From Betaproteobacteria bacterium (GTDB lineage: Bacteria; Pseudomonadota; Gammaproteobacteria; Burkholderiales; SG8-39), in the NCBI GenBank assembly GCA_019245555.1, contig JAFARH010000112.1, positions 1-6,929 on the forward strand: a stretch of DNA of 6,929 nt, given 5' to 3'. How positions within the stretch are numbered: position 1 is the first letter of the stretch; every line of letters begins with the position of its first letter. Shown one piece after another: positions 1 to 6,929 of this stretch. Made by a program: the position numbers and the translations under genes. Under the pieces are notes generated by a model. The model saw only the letters and a list, made by a program, of their open reading frames with translations. It made no database searches and was not told the origin of the DNA.

Positions 1-374
1 AAGAGGGTCCATGCCGCGGGAATGAGCAAGCAGGCGCGGACCGCTGGATGCGCGGGGATGCGCGCTTGCAGCCAGCCGGCAAGCGCTGGCAGGACTGAAA
101 TGAAGGCGCAGAGCAGGAACGTGGCAAGCGCGGCGACGGGAGCGGGCATGCCGCCGATGTCGTGCAGGCTCACGTAGATCCACGACACGCCGGCGCCGAA
201 GATCCCCAGCCCGAAGGCGAAACCCGCGCGCGCGGCAGCTCCCGGCGATGCCGGCATCCAGGCGTGGATCAGCACCGCGCCGGTCGCGATGAGGAGCGGA
301 TAGAACCCGAGCGGCGCAAAGGCGGCAACGCTCGCAGCGCCGGCGATGAAAGGGATGAGGTTTCGGCGGATCAA
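1..374 (-). CDS. lnt: Apolipoprotein N-acyltransferase, N-terminal part (cut by window edge)
   Basis: Lnt is an inner-membrane enzyme that adds the third acyl chain to the N-terminal cysteine of lipoproteins, taking it from phospholipid. Only the first 124 residues are present; the nitrilase-like catalytic domain lies beyond the left edge. The visible part is strongly hydrophobic, with likely membrane segments near residues 6-24, 26-39, 50-68 and 80-101. It carries family-typical stretches: AAFAPLGFYPL (17-27), VSWIYVSLHDIGGMPAP (63-79) and PAAWTL (119-124). An in-frame stop lies about ten codons upstream, and the TTG at 374 is the only usual start codon between that stop and the conserved N-terminus, so the start is TTG. 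No good Shine-Dalgarno sequence precedes it. In many betaproteobacteria lnt directly follows corC; here a glycosyltransferase on the other strand lies between them, so lnt probably has its own promoter within or beyond the 47-base gap. Confidence 0.93.
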   Translation of the reverse strand, partial: MIRRNLIPFIAGAASVAAFAPLGFYPLLIATGAVLIHAWMPASPGAAARAGFAFGLGIFGAGVSWIYVSLHDIGGMPAPVAALATFLLCAFISVLPALAGWLQARIPAHPAVRACLLIPAAWTL

Positions 375-383
375 GGCGCGATC

Positions 384-411
384 TTGACAGGAATCATCGG
401 GTCGCTAGGCT
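384..411 (+). promoter_or_regulatory. Possible sigma-70 promoter for the glycosyltransferase
   Basis: A perfect -35 hexamer TTGACA is at 384-389. After a 16-base spacer comes TAGGCT at 406-411, which keeps the first, second and last bases of the -10 consensus (TATAAT) but not the middle three. Transcription would then start near 418, only a few bases before the TTG start of the glycosyltransferase at 422. That would make the mRNA nearly leaderless, in line with the absence of a Shine-Dalgarno sequence. The -10 match is weak and no start-site data are available. Confidence 0.33.
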
Positions 412-1536
412 CACGGCCCTCTTGAAGAAAATCCTGCTCACCAACTTCCACCCGCACCAGGACGGCGGTGGCGGTCATGCGCGCTACATCCGCACCGTCC
501 TGAATAGCGAGCTGCGGAAGGACTTCGACTTTGGCGTCGCCGCGCCCGAAGGGTCTGGCGTATGGAACACGGGTCGTGAGCTGGGGGCCACCACGTTCAC
601 CTGTCCCTTTCCGGGACACTTCAGAGAGATTCCGCAAATGCTCGGTGCGGTGCGCCGCTTTGGTGGGATCTACGCCGAATGGCGGCCCGATCTGATCCAC
701 ACCAACGGCTCGCGCGACCAGAACATCGTGGTGCTGTGGAAGGCACTTGGCCGGCACAGCGTGCCGACCGTGCGCACGCATCACGCGGTGCGCAACATCC
801 CCGACAACGCCTACAACCGCTGGGCCTACCGGACGATGCTCGAGGGCCACATCTATGTCGGTCACAGCGCCCGCAACATCTCGTGGTCGGAGGGATCGCT
901 CACTGTGCCGAACTCGCGGGTCATTCCGAACGGCGTAGACGTTCGGCACTGGAAGCCGATGCCGAAGGACCCGACGTTCATGGCCAAGTACGGCATCACG
1001 GCGAATGACTTCGTGTTTGGCTCCCACGCCGGCATGGGCGCGCACAAGCGGACCGATCTCTTCTTGCATGGTGCAGCGATGGCGCTCAAGCGCGGCGTGC
1101 GGCCATTCAATGTCCTGCTGCGCGGGAATGAGCGCGAGATCGAGAAAAGCTCTCGCCTCGCGAGCGAGCTTGGCCTGAAGAACGTGGTCTATGTGCGCTA
1201 CGAGGCTGATCCGCGAGGCTATCTCTCGCTCATCGACGTCGGCTTCCTGCTTTCGGAGTCGATCGAAGCCATCTCGTTTGCGGCACGCGAGCTGATGGCG
1301 ATGGGAAAGCCGCTCATCAGCTCCAACTACGCGGGGCTTGTGGAAAACGTCGACGACCAGCTGAACGGTCGCCTGGTCGAGGTTGGCGACGCGGAAGGGG
1401 TCGCCGAGGCGATCGGCTGGTTTCTCGATCTCGATCGCGCTGCGCTAGAAGAGGTGAGCCGCAATGCTCGCCTGAAAGCCGAGCGGGTGTTCAACGTCGA
1501 CAACCAGATTCGCGAGATGCGACGCTTCTATCAGCG

Positions 1537-2361
<825 letters not shown>

Positions 2362-2371
2362 CGGGGCGCGC

Positions 2372-2800
2372 TCATTTTACCGTGTAGGGATCGGCGAAGC
2401 CGAAGCGCGCGAGCGCGCGGGTCTCGCGCGCTTCCATGCGGCGCGCGCTTGCTTTGTCATCGTGCGCGTGACCGCGCAGGTGCAGCACGCCGTGCACCAC
2501 CAGGTGTGCATAGTGCGCGCGCACGCTTTTCTTCTGTGCGCGGGCCTCGCGCACGATCACCGGATGGCAAAGCACGATGTCGCCCGAGTGAAAACTGAGC
2601 ACGTTGGTTGCGTAATTCTTCTTCCGGTATTCGCGATTCAGCCGTCGACCTTCGCTGGCGCCGACGATGCGCAGTGTCAGGGGGAAAGCCGCCACCGCGC
2701 GCGCCCACGCGCGCAACGCGGATGCACGGGGCACGCCGCGCCGGGGCACCGCGTACTGCACGACGACGTTATTCTTTTGCAGCGTTGGCGTCGTACGCAT
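2372..2800 (-). CDS. ybeY: Endoribonuclease YbeY (rRNA maturation factor)
   Basis: YbeY is a zinc-dependent single-strand endoribonuclease involved in 16S rRNA 3' end maturation and ribosome quality control. The metal site H-x3-H-x5-H is complete: H103, H107 and H113 in HGVLHLRGHAH. Many homologues have GYDH where this one has GHAH, but all three histidines remain. The substrate-side block LNREYRKKNYATNVLSF (54-70) carries the conserved arginine (R59), followed by GDIVLCHPVIVREA (73-86). The segment between VLSF and GDIV is only two residues, shorter than is usual, so this is a compact version (142 residues from the ATG at 2800). The start is uncertain. ATG at 2800 overlaps the end of phoH by 32 bases and has no clear Shine-Dalgarno. 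GTG at 2761 is the alternative, giving 129 residues, but it would cut into the first conserved strand VVVQYAV. The frame also stays open further upstream inside phoH. Confidence 0.93.
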   Translation of the reverse strand: MRTTPTLQKNNVVVQYAVPRRGVPRASALRAWARAVAAFPLTLRIVGASEGRRLNREYRKKNYATNVLSFHSGDIVLCHPVIVREARAQKKSVRAHYAHLVVHGVLHLRGHAHDDKASARRMEARETRALARFGFADPYTVK

Positions 2801-3710
2801 CGATGATGCGCGCGACGAGAGGGTGGCGCACGACGTCCTGCGCGCCGAACTGCGTGAAAGCGATGCCGCGCACGCCATCGAGGATGCGCCGCGCTTCGAT
2901 CAATCCACTCTTCTGTCCGCGCGCGAGATCGATCTGTGTGATGTCACCGTTTACGACTGCCTTTGCGCCGAAGCCGATCCGCGTCAGGAACATCTTCATC
3001 TGCTCCGGCGTCGTGTTCTGTGCCTCGTCGAGGATGACGAAGGCGTGGTTCAGCGTGCGGCCGCGCATATAAGCGAGTGGCGCAAGCTCGATAGTGCCTC
3101 TCTCCAGCAACTTTCCCGTCTTCTCGAACCCCATCAGGTCATAGAGCGCGTCGTACAGCGGCCGCAGGTACGGATCCACCTTCTGCGCGAGATCGCCAGG
3201 CAGGAAGCCAAGACGTTCGCCGGCCTCGACCGCCGGGCGAGCGAGCACGATGCGCTTAACCTTGTCGCGCTCGAGCGCGTCGACCGCGCATGCGACCGCG
3301 AGATACGTTTTCCCCGTGCCGGCGGGGCCGATACCGAACGTCAGGTCGTGCTCGAGGATCTTCTCGATGTACTCCACCTGGTGCGGCGTGCGGCCGTGCA
3401 GGTCGGTGCGCCGCGTGAGGAGCTGCGGGCCTTCGGTCGGCGACTTCACGTCGCGCAGGATCTCCGTGAGTCCGAGCTGCACGTCGTCGATGGTGAGGTC
3501 GCCCGTGGCGCGATCATAGAAGTGCTCGATCGCCTGCGCAGCGCGATTCGCCTGCTCGCCGCGCACGGTGAACTTCGCGCCGCGCCTGGCGATCGTCACG
3601 TCGAGTGCGGATTCAATCTGCCGGATGTTTTCGTCGAGCGCACCGCAAAGCCGCGCGAGGCGCTGGTTGTCGACGGGATCGAGGCGCAGCTCGACCGGCT
3701 TGGCACTCAT
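2769..3710 (-). CDS. phoH: PhoH-like ATPase (PhoL/YbeZ)
   Basis: This 313-residue cytoplasmic protein is a PhoH-family P-loop NTPase of the YbeZ (PhoL) type. These proteins are almost always encoded next to ybeY and are thought to work with it in RNA metabolism, possibly as an ATPase or helicase partner. Walker A is GPAGTGKT (128-135). Walker B is VILDEAQN (225-232). The family block LARPAVEAGERLGFLPGDL lies at 156-174, and GDITQIDL matches the sensor region in the C-terminal third. The N-terminal 110 residues form the smaller accessory domain typical of YbeZ. ATG at 3710 gives the usual N-terminus; GAGAGCCGG just upstream offers a modest ribosome-binding site. The gene starts 7 bases after the miaB stop and its end overlaps the likely start of ybeY, suggesting coupled expression. 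Confidence 0.96.
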   Translation of the reverse strand: MSAKPVELRLDPVDNQRLARLCGALDENIRQIESALDVTIARRGAKFTVRGEQANRAAQAIEHFYDRATGDLTIDDVQLGLTEILRDVKSPTEGPQLLTRRTDLHGRTPHQVEYIEKILEHDLTFGIGPAGTGKTYLAVACAVDALERDKVKRIVLARPAVEAGERLGFLPGDLAQKVDPYLRPLYDALYDLMGFEKTGKLLERGTIELAPLAYMRGRTLNHAFVILDEAQNTTPEQMKMFLTRIGFGAKAVVNGDITQIDLARGQKSGLIEARRILDGVRGIAFTQFGAQDVVRHPLVARIIDAYDANAAKE

Positions 3711-3717
3711 CCGGCTC

Positions 3718-5034
3718 TCATTTTGCTAACTGACCCCTGAGCGAGTGCGGCTGGCGGCCGGTGATGCGAACGTCGGTGAACCGGTGAACCAGCTCTGTCG
3801 GACCGGCGAAGTTGACGACGCGGTTGTTCCCCGTGCGGCCTGCGAGCTCATGGATGCGTCGGCGCGACGTGCCTTCCACCAGCACGCGCTCGGTCGTGCC
3901 GATCATTCGCTCGGACACTGCATCTGCCTGGGACTGGATCTGCGTCTGCAGGCGCTGCAGCCGCTCGCTCTTCGCATTCGCGGCAATCTGGTCCGGCAGC
4001 TCGGCGGCGGGGGTTCCAGGACGCGGGCTGTAGATGAAGCAATACGAGTCGTCGAGCTCGAGCTCGCGCGCGAGCTTGAGCGTCGCTGCGAAATCGGCCT
4101 CGGTCTCGCCCGGAAAACCGACGATGAAGTCGGAGCTCACGCTGACGTCAGGACGCGCGGCGCGCAGGCGACGAATGATCGAGCGGTATTCGAGCGCGGT
4201 GTAGCCGCGTTTCATTGCGGCGAGCACGCGATCAGAGCCTGACTGCACCGGCAGGTGTACGTGCGGCGCAAGCTTCGGCAGCGCTGCGTGCGCATCGATC
4301 AGCCGCTGCGTGAATTCGCGCGGATGCGAGGTCGTGTAGCGAATGCGCTCGATCGACAGCTCCGAAACGAAGGTCAGGAGCTCGGCGAAATCGGCGGCGG
4401 CACCATTGATCGTGCCGCGCCACGCGTTCACGTTCTGGCCGAGGAGCGTCACTTCGCGCACGCCTTGCCCCGCGAGTTTCGCGGTCTCGGCCATGACGTC
4501 ATCGAATGGACGCGAAACCTCTTCGCCGCGTGTGTAGGGCACGACGCAGAAGCTGCAGTACTTGCTGCAGCCTTCCATGATCGAGACCAACGCACGCCCA
4601 CCGTCCGCGCGAGGCTCTGGCAGGTTGTCGAATTTCTCGATGAGCGGAAAGCGGATGTCGACCTGCGGCGTGCCGCTCGAGCGGCGCCGCTCGAGGAGCT
4701 CCGGAAGCCGGTGCAGCGTCTGCGGACCGAACACGACGTCGACGAAAGGCGAGCGCTCGACGATGGCGGCGCCCTCCTGGCTCGCGACGCATCCGCCGAC
4801 GGCAATCATGAGGTCGGGTTTCGCGCGTTTCAGGTGCCTTACGCGTCCTAGATCCGCGAAGACCTTTTCCTGCGCCTTCTCGCGCACGGAGCAAGTGTTG
4901 AACACGATGACGTCGGCTTCCTCGGGTCGCTCGGTGCGCTCGGCGCCCTCCGCAACGCGCAGTACGTCGGCGATCTTCTCCGAGTCGTACTCGTTCATCT
5001 GGCAGCCAAACGTGCGCAGGTAGAGCTTCTTCAC
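3718..5034 (-). CDS. miaB: tRNA-2-methylthio-N6-dimethylallyladenosine synthase MiaB
   Basis: MiaB is a radical-SAM methylthiotransferase that converts i6A37 to ms2i6A37 in tRNAs reading codons starting with U. All expected parts are visible in 438 residues. The N-terminal UPF0004 domain has the three cysteines for the auxiliary iron-sulfur cluster: C11 in TFGCQMN, C48 in NTCSVREK and C82 in GGCVAS. The radical-SAM cluster is C156-x3-C160-x2-C163 in [17 protein letters not shown]. Further family motifs are [23 protein letters not shown] and [17 protein letters not shown] domain forms the last ~65 residues. I chose GTG at 5034 because translation from it begins [14 protein letters not shown], the usual MiaB N-terminus; the frame stays open upstream but that part is the neighbour's coding sequence in another frame. 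The GTG overlaps the upstream gene's TGA in a GTGA junction, indicating translational coupling. Confidence 0.97.
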   Translation of the reverse strand: MKKLYLRTFGCQMNEYDSEKIADVLRVAEGAERTERPEEADVIVFNTCSVREKAQEKVFADLGRVRHLKRAKPDLMIAVGGCVASQEGAAIVERSPFVDVVFGPQTLHRLPELLERRRSSGTPQVDIRFPLIEKFDNLPEPRADGGRALVSIMEGCSKYCSFCVVPYTRGEEVSRPFDDVMAETAKLAGQGVREVTLLGQNVNAWRGTINGAAADFAELLTFVSELSIERIRYTTSHPREFTQRLIDAHAALPKLAPHVHLPVQSGSDRVLAAMKRGYTALEYRSIIRRLRAARPDVSVSSDFIVGFPGETEADFAATLKLARELELDDSYCFIYSPRPGTPAAELPDQIAANAKSERLQRLQTQIQSQADAVSERMIGTTERVLVEGTSRRRIHELAGRTGNNRVVNFAGPTELVHRFTDVRITGRQPHSLRGQLAK

Positions 5035-5324
5035 TGCGCCGCTTCCGTTGGCGTCAGGATCCAGACCTCGCGCACCTGGCCGTTGTCGTCGAGTCGAAAT
5101 TTCACCAGCGCGCCAGCGGGCACGGAGGTCGGAATGATGATGAGGTTGGACATGTCGCGGATTTGCGCGCCGGATGCGAGCTGCACCTGGACGCCGTTCA
5201 GCTCGATGATGTTTGCCTGCACGTGCCGGATCTGGGCGCGATGTGCGTCCCTGGGAATCGTGCGCACCTGCGCCGACACCGGAATGGCGAGCGAAGCGAG
5301 AAGCAGAACGCACAGGGCTCTCAT
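5031..5324 (-). CDS. Small exported protein of unknown function, first gene of the miaB run
   Basis: A 97-residue protein with a clear Sec signal peptide: [19 protein letters not shown], with probable cleavage after VSA (residue 18). The mature part is about 79 residues. It has a stretch of alternating polar and hydrophobic residues that looks like a small beta-rich fold: [38 protein letters not shown] and [20 protein letters not shown]. No cysteine is left in the mature protein and no membrane anchor is seen, so it is likely periplasmic. I cannot assign a named family; similar small secreted proteins next to miaB occur in other betaproteobacteria as far as I recall, which is unverified. ATG at 5324 gives the cleanest signal peptide; an in-frame TTG at 5339 would add five residues. 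Neither has a Shine-Dalgarno sequence. Its stop overlaps the miaB start by four bases. Confidence 0.85.
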   Translation of the reverse strand: MRALCVLLLASLAIPVSAQVRTIPRDAHRAQIRHVQANIIELNGVQVQLASGAQIRDMSNLIIIPTSVPAGALVKFRLDDNGQVREVWILTPTEAAQ

Positions 5325-5355
5325 GTGCCGGGGAGGCAATCGTGGCGTATCAAGT

Positions 5356-5391
5356 CGTGACAGCGTGACCGGGCCGATTTTCTCACGCTGT
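5356..5391. promoter_or_regulatory. 9-bp inverted repeat with an extra direct half-site (candidate operator)
   Basis: ACAGCGTGA (5360-5368) and TCACGCTGT (5383-5391) are perfect reverse complements separated by 14 bases, with arm centres 23 bp apart, close to two helical turns. A further CGTGAC (5356-5361) repeats the CGTGAC at 5364-5369 at 8-base spacing, so the site holds three CGTGA-type half-sites. It lies between the divergent small exported-protein gene and the porin gene, upstream of the possible porin -10 element. No T-run follows on either strand, so a terminator is unlikely. The binding protein, if any, cannot be named. Confidence 0.42.
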
Positions 5392-5415
5392 GGGATGGAC
5401 GTAGAGATAAGGCGT

Positions 5416-5421
5416 TATAGT
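5416..5421 (+). promoter_or_regulatory. Possible -10 element of the porin promoter
   Basis: TATAGT matches TATAAT at five of six positions and would place the transcript start near 5428, about 23 bases before the porin ATG. No good -35 hexamer is found at 16-18 bases upstream (TGGACG at 5396-5401 is too close, 14 bases). Such a promoter would depend on an activator, for which the inverted repeat just upstream is a candidate site. Confidence 0.28.
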
Positions 5422-5434
5422 TGTGCGATAGGGG

Positions 5435-5452
5435 ATCTCCCGGGGGGGAGAT
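5435..5452 (+). promoter_or_regulatory. Hairpin enclosing the porin ribosome-binding site and start codon
   Basis: ATCTCCC (5435-5441) pairs perfectly with GGGAGAT (5446-5452) around the loop GGGG. The 3' arm contains the purine-rich GGGAG and the first two bases of the ATG at 5451, so the folded mRNA would hide the ribosome-binding site and the start. A run of seven G bases (5442-5448) precedes the AG next to the ATG; GGGGG at 5442-5446 can pair with the 16S tail using one G-U wobble at a workable distance of four bases. Control of porin translation by this hairpin is an inference. Confidence 0.4.
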
Positions 5453-6746
5453 GCAGAAAAAGGTACTCACGATCGCCGTGGCTGGCGCGTTGATCGCGGC
5501 GTCCCTTGCTCGTGCGCAGGGTTCAGGTCCCCCAACCGCGGCCGTCGAGGTATACGGCACGATCAATCTAGCTCTCGGCAGAGTCAAGTACTCGGAGGCC
5601 GCGAACGGCGCCCCGGGCGTAACGAAGTGGGACGTGTTGCAATCCGCGTCGAACTACGGCGTGCGCGGGCGCGACAGCCTCGGCGGCGGGCTCACGGCGT
5701 GGTTCCAGATCGAGAGCAACGCGCCGATGGAGCGGTCGAACAGCATCTCCGCCACTCCGGCGTCGCGCAACTCCGCAGTCGGCATTCAGGGCCCGTTGGG
5801 TAACTTGTTCCTGGGCCAATGGACCACGCCGTGGGCGGACCTTGATGGGATATGGAGCATCGGTACCGTCGGAAACTGGGGCCCGGTGGCGTCGATCATT
5901 GGCCGTCGAGGGGACAGCGGTGGCACTGCGCCGAATCCGAACTGCGACAACTACCAGTCGTCGGGCGGCATCTCGCTCACCGCGATCGCGGGCATTCATC
6001 CGCCGTGCGACGCGGTCAAAGGCGGCGGCGGCGTTGGTCATCCGTTTTGGCGGCGCCCCTCGCAGTCGGTGGTCTACCAATCGCCGGTCTTGATTGGAGT
6101 GCAGTTCAAGCTCCTGTATCAGACCGACGAGGGCAAGGCCACGGTTGCGACGTCGGCCGATCCGTCCATGATCTCGACCTCGCTGCAGTGGGCCGGCATG
6201 GGCGGCAGGGCGCGCATGGGCGTGGCACTGGATCGCCACAAGGACTTCACGACCGTGGGCAAGAGCGACACTGGTTACGCCCTCAAAGGCGGCTACAACT
6301 TTGGTGTTGTGGACCTCGGCCTCGCGTATGAGAACTTCACATACAAGACCCCACTGAGCGATTGCAAGACGAGCAACTACGCCGTCGCGCTCGCGATACC
6401 GATGGGTCAGGGCGCGATCCGCGGCGCGTACTCCAGGGCGAAACCGATCACCGGCACGTACGCCGGCGTCCAGGCGACAGTGAACCAGACGAATGGCTCC
6501 TGCGGAGCGACGGTTACTGCAGCGAACCAGGCCGACCAGAACGGCGCGAGGCAGTACAACATCGGCTATGACCACCGCTTCTCGAAGCGGACTACCGTTG
6601 GTGCCGGCTACACGGCGATCAAGAACGATCCTGCTGCTAACTTCTCGTGGACTAGCTTTACGCCGATACAAGATGGCGCGAGCCTCACGCCGCTTGCCGG
6701 GTCGGATGTGAGCACGGCCTTCGTGGTGATCACGCACCGGTTCTAG
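5451..6746 (+). CDS. Outer-membrane general porin (Gram-negative porin family, OmpC-like)
   Basis: This 431-residue protein resembles betaproteobacterial trimeric 16-strand porins that let small hydrophilic solutes cross the outer membrane. It has a signal peptide MQKKVLTIAVAGALIAASLARA, cleaved before Q23. The mature protein opens with the first strand VEVYGTINLALG (32-43), followed by SNYGVRGRDSLGGGLTAWFQIES (two blocks, 67-89), NSAVGIQGPLGNLFLGQW (107-124), and ends STAFVVITHRF with the C-terminal phenylalanine recognised by the BAM complex. Four cysteines are present (C165, C186, C305, C351), which is unusual for this family; C165 and C186 sit in the region expected for the constriction loop L3. 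ATG at 5451 gives a normal signal peptide. An in-frame TTG at 5421 has AAGG eight bases upstream but would lie within the likely -10 element and lengthen the n-region by ten residues. A substrate-binding protein gene follows after 13 bases. Confidence 0.92.
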   Translation: MQKKVLTIAVAGALIAASLARAQGSGPPTAAVEVYGTINLALGRVKYSEAANGAPGVTKWDVLQSASNYGVRGRDSLGGGLTAWFQIESNAPMERSNSISATPASRNSAVGIQGPLGNLFLGQWTTPWADLDGIWSIGTVGNWGPVASIIGRRGDSGGTAPNPNCDNYQSSGGISLTAIAGIHPPCDAVKGGGGVGHPFWRRPSQSVVYQSPVLIGVQFKLLYQTDEGKATVATSADPSMISTSLQWAGMGGRARMGVALDRHKDFTTVGKSDTGYALKGGYNFGVVDLGLAYENFTYKTPLSDCKTSNYAVALAIPMGQGAIRGAYSRAKPITGTYAGVQATVNQTNGSCGATVTAANQADQNGARQYNIGYDHRFSKRTTVGAGYTAIKNDPAANFSWTSFTPIQDGASLTPLAGSDVSTAFVVITHRF

Positions 6747-6759
6747 GAAAGTGAAGCAG

Positions 6760-6929
6760 ATGACGACGCGGCGAACGTTTTCCTTCTTATTGAGCGGGCT
6801 GCTGCTCGCTTCCTTCCACGTCCGCGCGCAAGGCGCGAAGCCTCGTATCGCAGTCCCTTTTATCGACGCCTATCTCGAGGCATTCAAGCAGGGGATGCGC
6901 GAGCAGGGTTTTCGAGACGGCGATGTCGA
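6760..6929 (+). CDS. ABC-type substrate-binding protein, N-terminal part (cut by window edge)
   Basis: Only 56 codons are visible. The start MTTRRTFSFLLSGLLLASFHVRAQ is a signal peptide with cleavage probably after VRA; the TRRTF part partly resembles a twin-arginine motif, though a Sec signal is equally possible. The mature start KPRIAVPFIDAYLEAFKQGM continues REQGFRDGDV. This recalls the PF04392 family (TrpX/YtqU-like binding proteins), whose members begin R-I-G-V and soon reach F-x-x-G-L-R-E-L-G-Y-x-E-G. Those proteins bind small, often aromatic or hydrophobic molecules in the periplasm for ABC importers. The segment between the first strand and the first helix is short here. ATG at 6760 has GGAAAG at 6747-6752 as ribosome-binding site, seven bases upstream; GTG at 6751 is in frame but too near it. 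The 13-base gap to the porin suggests one operon. Family assignment is moderate because most of the protein is missing. Confidence 0.72.
   Translation, partial: MTTRRTFSFLLSGLLLASFHVRAQGAKPRIAVPFIDAYLEAFKQGMREQGFRDGDV

Noticed and set aside
162..425. An 87-codon plus-strand frame overlapping lnt
   Set aside because: It is opposite the conserved Lnt membrane segments, has a low-complexity charged translation and no family likeness.
371..1069. A 232-codon open frame on the minus strand opposite the glycosyltransferase that could look like an extension of lnt
   Set aside because: It is in a different frame from lnt, shows no membrane segments, and the lnt frame is closed by a stop just upstream of its TTG.
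2667..3740. A 357-codon open frame on the plus strand opposite phoH
   Set aside because: It spans parts of ybeY, all of phoH and the miaB end, has no domain, and the minus-strand genes carry complete catalytic motifs.
5035..5313. A longer MiaB starting about 93 codons upstream of the GTG
   Set aside because: The extra part is arginine-rich shadow of the small exported-protein gene; MiaB proteins begin at the strand leading to TFGCQMN, which fits the GTG at 5034.
5360..5391. The inverted repeat read as an intrinsic terminator
   Set aside because: No T-run follows on either strand, the spacer of 14 bases is long for a terminator loop, and no gene ends here; both flanking genes start.
5568..6737. 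A 389-codon open frame on the minus strand opposite the porin
   Set aside because: The translation is rich in Arg, Ala and Val with no recognisable domain, and the opposite frame has a signal peptide, porin strands and a terminal Phe. It is a by-product of high GC third positions.

Overview
The window looks like a chromosomal segment of a high-GC Gram-negative bacterium, most likely a betaproteobacterium. This rests on the miaB-phoH-ybeY-corC-lnt gene order, a 'general porin' ending in phenylalanine, and a periplasmic substrate-binding protein of a type abundant in Betaproteobacteria. No rRNA or tRNA gene is present to fix the taxon further. I saw no CRISPR array, insertion sequence or phage gene.

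Layout. (1) Positions 1-374, minus strand: the 5' part of lnt (apolipoprotein N-acyltransferase), cut by the window edge. (2) 422-1570, plus strand: a GT4-type glycosyltransferase, transcribed against its neighbours and placed between corC and lnt. (3) 1537-5324, minus strand: a tight five-gene run, read from the right: a small exported protein of unknown function, miaB (tRNA methylthiotransferase), phoH (PhoH-like ATPase), ybeY (endoribonuclease) and corC (CBS-domain protein). Junctions in this run are overlaps or gaps of at most 10 bases, so one transcript is likely. (4) 5325-5450: a 126-base divergent control region holding a 9-bp inverted repeat, a possible -10 element and a hairpin that covers the porin ribosome-binding site and start. 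(5) 5451-6929, plus strand: an outer-membrane porin followed 13 bases later by the start of a periplasmic ABC-type substrate-binding protein, which runs off the right edge.

How the genes fit together. The minus-strand cluster is a conserved housekeeping module: tRNA modification (MiaB), RNA processing and ribosome quality (YbeY, PhoH), a CBS-domain protein linked to divalent cations or membrane (CorC), and lipoprotein maturation (Lnt). The unusual part is that the glycosyltransferase separates lnt from the rest on the opposite strand, so lnt needs its own promoter here. The porin and binding protein look like an uptake pair, one for the outer membrane and one for the periplasm; their substrate cannot be read from the sequence.

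There is no gene-free stretch over 300 bases. Most of the window is recognisable conserved genes. I do not see a clear new multi-gene system; the points worth a second look are the inverted glycosyltransferase, its overlap with corC, and the regulatory structures around the porin.
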